Shown here: positions 1 to 7,270 of the stretch, one piece after another
Layout of the letters: each line of letters begins with the position of its first letter
Position numbering within the stretch: the stretch's first letter is position 1
Source: Acidobacteriota bacterium
GTDB taxonomy: Bacteria > Acidobacteriota > Terriglobia > Terriglobales > Acidobacteriaceae
Direction of reading: 5' to 3'
DNA length: 64,000 nt
NCBI GenBank assembly: GCA_013289765.1
Contig: JABCZI010000002.1
Location: 310,001-374,000 of the forward strand
The notes under the pieces: model-generated
What the model saw: the letters and a program-made list of their open reading frames with translations, nothing else
The model's database searches: none
What the model was told of the DNA's origin: nothing
Position numbers and translations under genes: made by a program

Positions 1-184
1 AGAATCAAATACGACCGCAGCCGGCTCAGCCAGCCATACTTTTTTCCTGGAATTGTATGCGGACTTCGCCGCGGCGCGGCCACGAGTTCTGCTTGGGTGG
101 TGGCGCTACCTATCGTGTCTTCTACTGGTGAGTTCGTTTCCTGCACAATTCTATTCTAGAAGAAAACCGCCAACAGGCGCGCCC

Positions 185-1543
185 TCAAACTTGCACGCCG
201 ATCTCGCGCATCACTTCCCCAACCATGTAGATCGATCCCGTAACCACAATCACTGTCCCGGCACCGGCAAGCTGGCGCGCCCGCTCGATTGCGCGCGGCA
301 CATCTTCGATCGCCTCAATCTCAGCGCCGCTGCGGGCGGCGGCTTGTTGAATTTCCTGCGGAGACGCAGCGCGCGGATTCTCCGGCTGAGTCGCGATCAC
401 TTTCTCGGCCAGCGGAAACAGAATCTCGGCTATCTCGGAGATTGCCTTATCCCGCATCGCGCCGAAAACAAAAATCAGAGGACGCCCTTCATAGCGCTCC
501 GAGAGCGCGGAGCGCAGCGCCCACGCGCCCGCCGGATTGTGCGCCACATCGATCACCATCTCGGGCCAGCCCGGCCGCGCCGCAATCATCTGGAATCGTC
601 CCGGCCAGCGCGTGTTGCGAATTCCGCTCTCGATGCCCTTCGCCGTGACGCCGCCGAATCCTTGCTCACTCAACTCGACCGCCGCCGCAATTGCCAGCGC
701 GATATTCCTCAACTGATGCCGCCCCACCAGCGGCGTCTCCACCAAAATCTGTTCGCCCATAACCTGAAGCGGGTAGCGATAGACGTATCCGCTGCCGCTC
801 GCGCCACTAGCTGCCAGATACTCTCCACTCCCTGGCGAAACCGGCGGTACATACGGAACGGCGTTGACCGCGCGCGCGTCCATTTCCAGAATCGAGTTTC
901 CAATCACGTCGTTGGCCTCGGGTTGCTGCGGTAACACGACCGCCACGCCGCCAGGACGGACAATCCCCATCTTCTCTCTTGCGATTTCTCCCAACGTATC
1001 GCCTAAATATTTCTGATGATCGAGCGATATATCGGCGATCACACTTACGCGCGGGTCGACCACATTGGTGGCATCGAGCCGCCCGCCCATGCCGACTTCG
1101 AGCACCGCCAGCTCCACTTTCTGCCGGGCGAAGTATTCGAAGGCGATCGCGGTCATCATCTCGAAGAAGCTGGGGTGCCACGGCAGTTCGCCATTTTCAG
1201 TCAGCTTCGCGGCAAGGCGATCCACATGCGCATGCAATTCCGCAAAATCGCTGTCGCTGATTTCTGTTCCGTTCATCCGGATGCGTTCATTGATCCGCAT
1301 CAGATGCGGGGAAGTGTACAACCCGGTTTTAAATTCTGAAGCTTGAAGGATCGAGGCCAGCGTGGCCGCCGTCGAACCCTTGCCATTCGTGCCCGCAATC
1401 AACACGCTCGGAAACCGCCGCTCCGGATGATCCATCGCCTGCAACAGCACCCGCATATGCGAAATGTCGAATTTGTGCGAAGGCGTCTGCGCCAGTTCGT
1501 GGCCAAGAGCAAACATGCTTGCGACTGCGGTCTGGTAGGACAT
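185..1543 (-). CDS. folC: Bifunctional folylpolyglutamate/dihydrofolate synthase
   Basis: Mur-ligase-type enzyme that adds glutamate to folates and/or joins dihydropteroate to glutamate in the cytoplasm. The 452-residue length fits the family. Visible motifs are the P-loop GTNGKGST near residue 51, the ISLDH segment in the central domain, and the DVAHNP segment that opens the C-terminal ligase domain. The accD stop lies about 130 bp upstream on the same strand, so the genes may be co-transcribed. That gap holds an iterated palindrome. No strong Shine-Dalgarno is visible; the ATG was chosen because family homology begins directly after it. Confidence 0.93.
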   Translation of the reverse strand: MSYQTAVASMFALGHELAQTPSHKFDISHMRVLLQAMDHPERRFPSVLIAGTNGKGSTAATLASILQASEFKTGLYTSPHLMRINERIRMNGTEISDSDFAELHAHVDRLAAKLTENGELPWHPSFFEMMTAIAFEYFARQKVELAVLEVGMGGRLDATNVVDPRVSVIADISLDHQKYLGDTLGEIAREKMGIVRPGGVAVVLPQQPEANDVIGNSILEMDARAVNAVPYVPPVSPGSGEYLAASGASGSGYVYRYPLQVMGEQILVETPLVGRHQLRNIALAIAAAVELSEQGFGGVTAKGIESGIRNTRWPGRFQMIAARPGWPEMVIDVAHNPAGAWALRSALSERYEGRPLIFVFGAMRDKAISEIAEILFPLAEKVIATQPENPRAASPQEIQQAAARSGAEIEAIEDVPRAIERARQLAGAGTVIVVTGSIYMVGEVMREIGVQV

Positions 1544-1544
1544 A

Positions 1545-1676
1545 AGGAAGCTCTCAGCTCTCAGCTTTCAGCCAATATTTTAGATTATCAACCTGAGGGA
1601 TAAGATTTCGAGATCCATGCGAGATTGTGACGGCGGTGTTACCAAAAGCTGACGGCTGATAGCTGACAGCTCTCCT
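1545..1676. repeat. Word-iterated inverted repeat between folC and accD
   Basis: The left arm (about 1552-1576) iterates CTCAGCT/TTCAGC words. The right arm (about 1650-1673) carries their inverted counterparts (AGCTGACGGCTGATAGCTGA). A transcript could fold into a long imperfect hairpin. This layout recurs with different words at several other gene boundaries in the window. Its function is unknown; terminator or RNA-stability roles are possible. Confidence 0.5.
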
Positions 1677-2519
1677 TCACGCCACCATGAAATCCAACGC
1701 CCGCGAGATATACGGTTTGAGTTCTTTGCGAGATACAACCGCATCGAGCATGCCATGCTCGAGCAGAAATTCGCTGCGCTGGAATCCCGCCGGCAATTTC
1801 TGGCGGATGGTCTGTTCAATCACTCGAGGGCCCGCAAAACCAATCAGGGCGCCAGGTTCGGCGATATTCAAATCTCCCAGCATGGCAAATGACGCGGTCA
1901 CGCCGCCCGTGGTCGGGTCGGTCAGCACCGAAATATAAGGAACCTTCGCCTTATCCAGGCGGGCCAGTGCCGCGGAAATTTTAGCCAACTGCATCAGGCT
2001 GATCACGCCCTCCATCATCCGCGCACCGCCCGAAGCGGAAACAATAATCAGCGGCGTCTTCGAATCCAGCGCGCGCTCCACCGCCCGCGTGATCATCTCT
2101 CCAACCACCGCGCCCATGCTGCCGCCAATAAACGCATACTCCATCACACTCGCGATCACCGGCCGTCCCAGCAACTGGCCGTGCGCATTGATGACCGCAT
2201 CTTTCAGGCCGGTATCGTGCTGCGCCTGCCGCAGCCGCGAAGAGTACGGTTTCAAATCGACAAACTTCAGCGGATCGGTCGATGAAATATTTCCGTCCAA
2301 CATCTCGTACTGATTCTCATCCAGCAGCAGCGCCAGCCTTCTGCGCGCGTCGATACGAAAATGCTTTTCACACTTCGGACACACGTTCAAGTTCTCTTCC
2401 AGGTCTTTTTTCCAGATGATCTGCCGGCAACCTTCACACTTCACCCACAAGCCTTCGGTACGAACAGTCTTCTCCCCCGAAGGTTCGAGTTCCCCGGATT
2501 CACGCTTGAACCATGCCAT
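1677..2519 (-). CDS. accD: Acetyl-CoA carboxylase carboxyltransferase subunit beta
   Basis: Beta subunit of the carboxyltransferase that makes malonyl-CoA for fatty-acid synthesis. The 280-residue length is typical. The N-terminal four-cysteine zinc ribbon (CEGC at about residue 30, CPKC about 19 residues later) is intact. The crotonase-fold core follows, with the SGGARMMEG oxyanion segment and the TGGV/SFAMLGD stretch. It sits between cobO (upstream) and folC (downstream) on the minus strand; an accD-folC neighbourhood is common in bacteria. accA is not in the window. Confidence 0.95.
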   Translation of the reverse strand: MAWFKRESGELEPSGEKTVRTEGLWVKCEGCRQIIWKKDLEENLNVCPKCEKHFRIDARRRLALLLDENQYEMLDGNISSTDPLKFVDLKPYSSRLRQAQHDTGLKDAVINAHGQLLGRPVIASVMEYAFIGGSMGAVVGEMITRAVERALDSKTPLIIVSASGGARMMEGVISLMQLAKISAALARLDKAKVPYISVLTDPTTGGVTASFAMLGDLNIAEPGALIGFAGPRVIEQTIRQKLPAGFQRSEFLLEHGMLDAVVSRKELKPYISRALDFMVA

Positions 2520-2525
2520 AAGTCG

Positions 2526-2610
2526 GTTGCGAAAGTCAGTTGCGAAAGTCAGTACCGAGTACCTAGTACCGAGAAAAACGGTTTGACTCGGTACTCGGTA
2601 CTAGGTACTT
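2526..2610. repeat. Palindromic spacer built from AGTACC units
   Basis: The left arm 2551-2573 and right arm 2587-2610 are inverted copies. Each is made of three AGTACC(G/T) units in permuted order, around a 13-nt loop. Just before the left arm is a tandem duplication of GTTGCGAAAGTCA. It lies between cobO and accD. It can form a stem of more than 20 bp in either strand's transcript. Confidence 0.65.
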
Positions 2611-2615
2611 GCTGC

Positions 2616-3152
2616 TCAATACTCAATCCCTCTCTGCGCCATCACACCCTTCTCGTACGCGTGTTTCACTTGCCGCATCTCCGTCACAGTGTCGGCGGCC
2701 TCGACAATTGTGGGGTGTGCGTTTCTTCCCGTCAAGATGACATGCACCATCTCGGGTTTCTTCTTCAGGCTCTCGACCACTTTCGCCGGGTCCAGCATGC
2801 CATAACTGATGGCGTAATTAATCTCATCCAGCACTACCAGATCCCACTCGCCTGATTGGATTGCCTTTTCCCCCTCCGCCCACGCTTCCTCCACCATCTT
2901 CACGTCTTCGGGATCGGGCTTTTCAGCGCCTACCTTTACAAACCCCCGGCCCATCTGCTTCATCACGAATTTGTCTCCGAATGCCTTCACCGCGTCCAGT
3001 TCGCCGTAATGCCACGAACCTTTCAGGAACTGCAGCATCAGCACCCGCATCCCCTGGCCTACGGCGCGCAAAGCCGTGCCCATTGCCGCGGTCGTCTTCC
3101 CTTTTCCCGGGCCAGTGTTCACGATGATGAGACCGCGGCGTATGTCCGTCAT
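2616..3152 (-). CDS. cobO: Cob(I)yrinic acid a,c-diamide adenosyltransferase
   Basis: ATP:corrinoid adenosyltransferase of the CobO/CobA/BtuR family. It attaches the 5'-deoxyadenosyl group to cobalt during cobalamin synthesis or salvage. At 178 residues it matches the family. The modified P-loop GPGKGKTTAAMG is near residue 14, followed by LQFLKG and the Walker-B-like VVLDEINYA. No other cobalamin genes or cobalamin riboswitch are visible, so salvage cannot be told from synthesis here. No Shine-Dalgarno precedes the ATG. Confidence 0.93.
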   Translation of the reverse strand: MTDIRRGLIIVNTGPGKGKTTAAMGTALRAVGQGMRVLMLQFLKGSWHYGELDAVKAFGDKFVMKQMGRGFVKVGAEKPDPEDVKMVEEAWAEGEKAIQSGEWDLVVLDEINYAISYGMLDPAKVVESLKKKPEMVHVILTGRNAHPTIVEAADTVTEMRQVKHAYEKGVMAQRGIEY

Positions 3153-3356
3153 GGGTCAAAGGAGGTTTGATTCTACTAGAAAGTCCTGCCAGCAGTGCTG
3201 TAAGCCCCGCGGGCACGTGAGACATCCTGCTCCCCTGTTTCGAGTTATGATGCTCTTTCAAAAGTAGTGAACTTTTCCACGGAACCAGTGCATCCAAGCC
3301 AGCGTATCCGAGTGCAAGCAGATCTCGGCCCTCAGGCAGACTGCGGAGGTCTCGTC

Positions 3357-3833
3357 GTGATCAACAAATGTTTGGTGTTATTGTTCTGCGTGCTCGCGGC
3401 CTTGCCGGCATTTTGCGCCCAGCGCGTTGCTCTTCATCCCAGAACGGGTTTCGATTCTGAGGAGGCGGAAGTCATTCGTCAGATCGTCGACATGGAGCGG
3501 CAGGCGAAAGAAGCCAGCCTTCGACGCGATGCGGAATTTTCTCTGCGCACCCTGGCCGAGGACTATGTTGCCATTACACCGCTGGGCCAGGTTACGACCA
3601 AGCAGGAAAGCGTCTCTGCCCGCCGCAGCGGGCAACTCCGCTATGAATCCATGAACGTTACTGACATGGTCGTCCGCCTCTACGGGGATACGGCGGTAGT
3701 TACGGCACGCGCCGACGTCAAAGGCCACCAGCTCGGCGAAGATTTCAGCGGACCTTATCGTTACACGCGCGTCTGGGTGCGCCGTAACGGACATTGGCAG
3801 GCGGTCAGCTATCAGGCCACGGTCACGCAGTAG
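3357..3833 (+). CDS. Secreted NTF2-like (DUF4440/SnoaL) protein
   Basis: A 158-residue predicted exported protein. The N-terminus (INKCLVLLFCVLAALPAFCA) is a signal peptide. The rest is a cone-shaped NTF2-like domain ending in the usual VRRNGHWQAVSYQAT strand pair. A GTG start at 3357 is preferred over longer in-frame options because GGAGG lies at 3345-3349 with 7-nt spacing and the signal peptide begins immediately. Members bind or turn over small molecules, but no activity can be assigned. Two more secreted proteins of this type occur at 11890 and 24014. Confidence 0.72.
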   Translation: MINKCLVLLFCVLAALPAFCAQRVALHPRTGFDSEEAEVIRQIVDMERQAKEASLRRDAEFSLRTLAEDYVAITPLGQVTTKQESVSARRSGQLRYESMNVTDMVVRLYGDTAVVTARADVKGHQLGEDFSGPYRYTRVWVRRNGHWQAVSYQATVTQ

Positions 3834-4004
3834 ATGCGCGAGGCTTTGAAATAACATCGCTGAAATAACTTGGCTCTCGGAAGCCTGTTTGTCGCAGTCA
3901 AGTCAGCAGTGAAACTGCAGTAACTCTTAAAACTATGGATAGTCCGGCTTGCCGGTCTGGCAAAACCGATCTCGATAGGATGTGCGCCACGACGCGGCGA
4001 CGAT

Positions 4005-4172
4005 CTAGCCCAAGCCGTTGGCGCCCTTGGCCGCTATCGGTCCGCTCGAAGATGAGGCCTTATCTTCATCCCCACCCAGCAGCGGCGCCGCGATTCGCAA
4101 AGCTTCCACTTGCCGCTTTACTTTCAACAGCTCCTGCTCTTTGGCGCGCAATAGTTCCATCACATCTTTCAT
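4005..4172 (-). CDS. 55-residue coiled-coil protein (unnamed)
   Basis: A short gene with a strong AGGAGG ribosome-binding site (plus-strand 4180-4185) 7 nt from its ATG. The product starts MKDVMELLRAKEQELLKVKR. It forms a charged amphipathic helix with heptad leucines through about residue 32, then a low-complexity Ser/Gly/Ala tail ending GANGLG. It follows rlmH by 140 bp on the same strand. I do not recognise a named family. The strong RBS and clean heptads make it more likely real than chance. Confidence 0.6.
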   Translation of the reverse strand: MKDVMELLRAKEQELLKVKRQVEALRIAAPLLGGDEDKASSSSGPIAAKGANGLG

Positions 4173-4312
4173 GCCTTATCCTCCTGGGGTCGCGGTCTGG
4201 GTGCGGTAATGATCGCAGTTATGAATTCGATTGGCCAAGATTCGCTCTCACAACTGTAGGACTGCGCAGGCTTCCGAACAATACACGAAAGTTCCTCCGC
4301 GCAACAAAGTAT

Positions 4313-4780
4313 TCAATGCCCCGAGTGATAAGGGTGCCCCTTCAGAATAGTGAATGCCCGGTAGATTTGCTCCAGCAAGACCACGCGAGCCAATTCGTGA
4401 GCCAGCGTCATGGCGCCCAGCGAAATCGTGTGCTGCGCCGCGCTGCGGGCCGCTTCGCTGAATCCGTCGGCCGGCCCCACCGCGAATACCAGCGGCAGCG
4501 GATTGCGATCCTGATAGTCTCCGAGAAAGCGCGCGAACTCTTCAGAGGAATATTTCTTGCCGCGTGAATCCATCAGCGCCAGCGTCGATTTCGCGAAACT
4601 GGCCGTCTTCCTTGCCTTGCCTGCCGGACTCCGCCCGCAAATTTGCAGAAGCGCCGCCTCATCGCGCAAAGCCTGCCCTTCCACTTGCGCATAATGCGAA
4701 ATGCGTTTTAGATATTCGTCCGTCAGCGAGTGGATCGCCGGCTCTTTCGTCTTTCCGATCCATGCAATCTTGAGCTTCAA
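4313..4780 (-). CDS. rlmH: 23S rRNA (pseudouridine-1915 N3)-methyltransferase RlmH
   Basis: SPOUT-family methyltransferase that acts on helix 69 of 23S rRNA in assembled ribosomes. The 155-residue length is standard. It starts MKLKIAWIGKTKEP. It carries the trefoil-knot SAM loop (FAVGPADGF) and the C-terminal family signature HELARVVLLEQIYRAFTILK followed by GHPYH. It sits downstream of nadD, rsfS and a methyltransferase; a nadD-rsfS-rlmH association is common in bacteria. Confidence 0.95.
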   Translation of the reverse strand: MKLKIAWIGKTKEPAIHSLTDEYLKRISHYAQVEGQALRDEAALLQICGRSPAGKARKTASFAKSTLALMDSRGKKYSSEEFARFLGDYQDRNPLPLVFAVGPADGFSEAARSAAQHTISLGAMTLAHELARVVLLEQIYRAFTILKGHPYHSGH

Positions 4781-4832
4781 GGCAGATCTTCGCGGCAGAT
4801 CTCTATGACTCGATGAAATGACACGATGAACT

Positions 4833-5672
4833 TTACTTCCGTCCCGAGGCTAACACCACCGACGTCCCAAACTCGATGTTCTCGCCTTTAACGTACCGCC
4901 CAATCGCTGCCAACACTTCCGAATTGATCTGAGGCCACAGATTTTCAGGTACGCGATCCAGCATGGGACGGAACGGCACCGACACGGCGCGGGCCTGCTC
5001 CCAAACTTCTTGCGGCGTCCCCGGCCAGGTCCAGGGCAGCGTTTTTGTTTCTTCGTGCAGGTCTCGAAAGCCAGCGGCCGCCAGCTCCGCCGAAAGGCTT
5101 CCCGGCGCTGCAAAGCGAAACGGATCAGGCCCGCCCGGTTGCAATAGCGGACCACCGACATGCCCGTGCACGACCCCCATCATAGTTTGCCAGTAGGGCT
5201 GCTCGATCGGTCCCCAGGCCAGAAAACATGCCCGCGCCTGGTCCTGCAGGACGCGGCGGAGTTCCCGCAAAGCCAAGCCAATATCGCGGAAGAACATCAC
5301 TCCGAAGCGGGAAGTGGCAAGATCAAAACTACCGTCAGGAAAAGGCAGAGCGTGCGCATCCGCCTGCTGCGTCGAAAAATTTTGCAGGCCGCGCTGCTGC
5401 GCCCGGTCGTTGGCAATCTCCAGAAGATCAGCGCTCAAGTCGAGCGCAGTCACATGCCCCTGCGATCCAACCCGCATGGCGATGCTGATGGCCGGCTCGC
5501 CCGTACCACTTGCCAGGTCAAGTACCCGCATCCCCGGACGCGCTTGCGCATACTCCACCAGCGATTCCGTGACTGCTTTGCCCATTGCCGCCGACTTCGC
5601 CTTCCACTTGTCGGTCGCAATCAGCCGGTACTGGCTTCCCCATCCCGGCTCTTCTTTGGAAGAAGTTGTCAT
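4833..5672 (-). CDS. Class I SAM-dependent methyltransferase (UbiE-like)
   Basis: A 279-residue Rossmann-fold methyltransferase. Motif I is VLDLASGTGEPAISIA (from about residue 50), motif II is ALDLSADLLEIA, and the post-II segment DAHALPFPDGSFDLATSRFG is typical of methyltransferase family 11. The substrate cannot be read from sequence; resemblance to UbiE/MenG is only at fold level. It is inserted between rsfS and rlmH on the same strand with gaps of 25-52 bp, so co-transcription is likely. Confidence 0.82.
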   Translation of the reverse strand: MTTSSKEEPGWGSQYRLIATDKWKAKSAAMGKAVTESLVEYAQARPGMRVLDLASGTGEPAISIAMRVGSQGHVTALDLSADLLEIANDRAQQRGLQNFSTQQADAHALPFPDGSFDLATSRFGVMFFRDIGLALRELRRVLQDQARACFLAWGPIEQPYWQTMMGVVHGHVGGPLLQPGGPDPFRFAAPGSLSAELAAAGFRDLHEETKTLPWTWPGTPQEVWEQARAVSVPFRPMLDRVPENLWPQINSEVLAAIGRYVKGENIEFGTSVVLASGRK

Positions 5673-5697
5673 CGGAGGGATCCGAAATACTACACAG

Positions 5698-6192
5698 CTA
5701 TGATTTCTTGCGACGAGCAGCCGCAGCGGTTGGCTTGCGTGGTGCCGGCTTTGTCTTGGTAGCTTTTGTTTTGATCTTTATCTTTATTACTTTTGCCTTT
5801 GTCCCAGGGGCGGCCTTCGCTCTTGGCTTCGGCGCCAATTCCGAAGGCTCAAGGCGCTTGGCGGTTTTCCATAGGCGCTCCAGATCGTAGAATTTGCGCG
5901 CCTTTTCCGAAAACACGTGCACCACGAAGTCAAGATAGTCGACCAGGATCCATTCCCCCTGCTTATAGCCCTCGACGTGCGCTGGGGGAACGCCCGCCGC
6001 TTTCAGCCGCAGTTCCACTTCGTCCGCAATGGCCTGCACCTGTCGTGGGTTCGTGCCACTACACAGCACGAAATAATCGGTGAATGCTCCCGAACCCTTT
6101 TCCATTTCCAGGATGGAGATTTCTTCGGCCTTTTTGTCGAGGCAAGCCTGAATGGCGGACGCTACTTGCTGTTTCAATTCGTTTTTTTTCAT
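5698..6192 (-). CDS. rsfS: Ribosomal silencing factor RsfS with basic tail
   Basis: DUF143/Iojap protein that binds ribosomal protein uL14 and blocks subunit joining under starvation. The core (about residues 1-112) has KGSGAFTDYFVLCSGTN, HVEG and DYLDFVVHVF. The last 50 residues are an added Lys/Ala/Pro-rich tail (KIKIKTKATKTKPAPRK) that the usual 105-120 residue proteins lack. nadD lies upstream, as in many genomes. Confidence 0.93.
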   Translation of the reverse strand: MKKNELKQQVASAIQACLDKKAEEISILEMEKGSGAFTDYFVLCSGTNPRQVQAIADEVELRLKAAGVPPAHVEGYKQGEWILVDYLDFVVHVFSEKARKFYDLERLWKTAKRLEPSELAPKPRAKAAPGTKAKVIKIKIKTKATKTKPAPRKPTAAAARRKKS

Positions 6193-6193
6193 G

Positions 6194-6246
6194 CAGAGAG
6201 TCGGTCGTTAGTCGATAGTCGTTGGTCGTTAGTCGCTGATCGTTAG
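6194..6246. repeat. Iterated GTCGTTAGTCG words upstream of rsfS
   Basis: Variants of GTCGTTAGTCG/GTCGATAGTCG occur about four times in 50 bp between nadD and rsfS. This is a one-armed version of the word-iterated spacers found elsewhere in the window. No function is assigned. Confidence 0.45.
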
Positions 6247-6360
6247 CCCAACTTGGGCTGAGTTCTCATTGTAAACGAATGCACGATAGATGCCCTTTGT
6301 TCGCGGGTCGTGAGATGCTATGTCCAGCAAAAGCCTTGGCAAACGAACACCGCCCACCGC

Positions 6361-7068
6361 CTAACGACCTTTATACAGTCCCGTCTTCTTGATGTAATCC
6401 GCAACGGAGGGCTCCACGAAGCGGGTCAGCGGCTTGCCAGCAGCAACGGCCTGGCGAATCGCCGTGGAGGAGACCGGTTGATAAACCTCATTCAGCAGAT
6501 GGATGGTCACGCCGCCCAGCAGCAAATCCCCAGTGGCGGCCTGCTTTTGAAAAGGACGCGTCACTTCCTGCCGCGGCCGAAGGCTTGCGGGCAGCGCATT
6601 CGCAACGTCAGCCAGTGAGAACCCTGGTCTGCTGGCAACCACAAACTCGCACTCGCGAAATAATGCTTCGGCCTGATGCCATTTCGCGATATCGGTGAAC
6701 GCATCGATTCCGATCAGCAGAAAAAGCCGGTCCGCTTTCTTGAGCGACTGCTTGAGGCGCAACACCGTATCGATGGTGTAGTTCGGCTTTTCCGGACGCG
6801 TCGTTTTTCCCCGATCACTTTTTAGCTCGAATTCTTCCGGCGCTTCCAGCAGCGAAGGCGCGAAGTCTCTCACTCCGGCGGTCGCTAGAGCGATCATCGC
6901 GTAACGATGCGCAAACGCCGATAAAGGCTGGGCCTGCTTGTGGGGCGGAACATTCGCGGGCACGAACAGGACGCGGGAAAGCTTGCAACGCTCGCAGGCC
7001 GCGCGCGCCAGCGCCAGATGCCCGCGATGGATGGGGTCGAAAGTTCCGCCAAACAGGCCAATATTCAT
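6361..7068 (-). CDS. nadD: Nicotinate-nucleotide adenylyltransferase
   Basis: Adenylates nicotinate mononucleotide in NAD biosynthesis. The nucleotidyltransferase motif GGTFDPIHRGHLALA starts at residue 8. The C-terminal ISSTxxR-type motif appears as SSTAIRQ near residue 205. The 235-residue length is slightly long because of a spacer around residues 80-95. It is the first gene of the nadD-rsfS-methyltransferase-rlmH run. Confidence 0.94.
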   Translation of the reverse strand: MNIGLFGGTFDPIHRGHLALARAACERCKLSRVLFVPANVPPHKQAQPLSAFAHRYAMIALATAGVRDFAPSLLEAPEEFELKSDRGKTTRPEKPNYTIDTVLRLKQSLKKADRLFLLIGIDAFTDIAKWHQAEALFRECEFVVASRPGFSLADVANALPASLRPRQEVTRPFQKQAATGDLLLGGVTIHLLNEVYQPVSSTAIRQAVAAGKPLTRFVEPSVADYIKKTGLYKGR

Positions 7069-7270
7069 GCGCGCCTAGTGTCAAGGTTCGCAGGCTCAAT
7101 TGGCAAGTTCAACATTTCCAGTCCGCCACTGCACGCTACATTCGCGTATCAGGCGCGGATAGCAGGCATTGTCCGATCGGACATGGAACACGTTGTCCTT
7201 GTGGCTCAGGTCCCCATGTCCGGCGAAACATTTCATTTTGAGAATTTGGAATGAACTCCTGTAATCTCGC

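Noticed and set aside
1-184. Possible gene fragment at the left edge
   Set aside because: No frame with recognisable sequence or RBS; too short to judge.
3935-4567. 210-codon plus-strand frame opposite rlmH and the coiled-coil gene
   Set aside because: Composition is Arg/Ser/Pro-rich, no RBS, and it overlaps two better-supported minus-strand genes.
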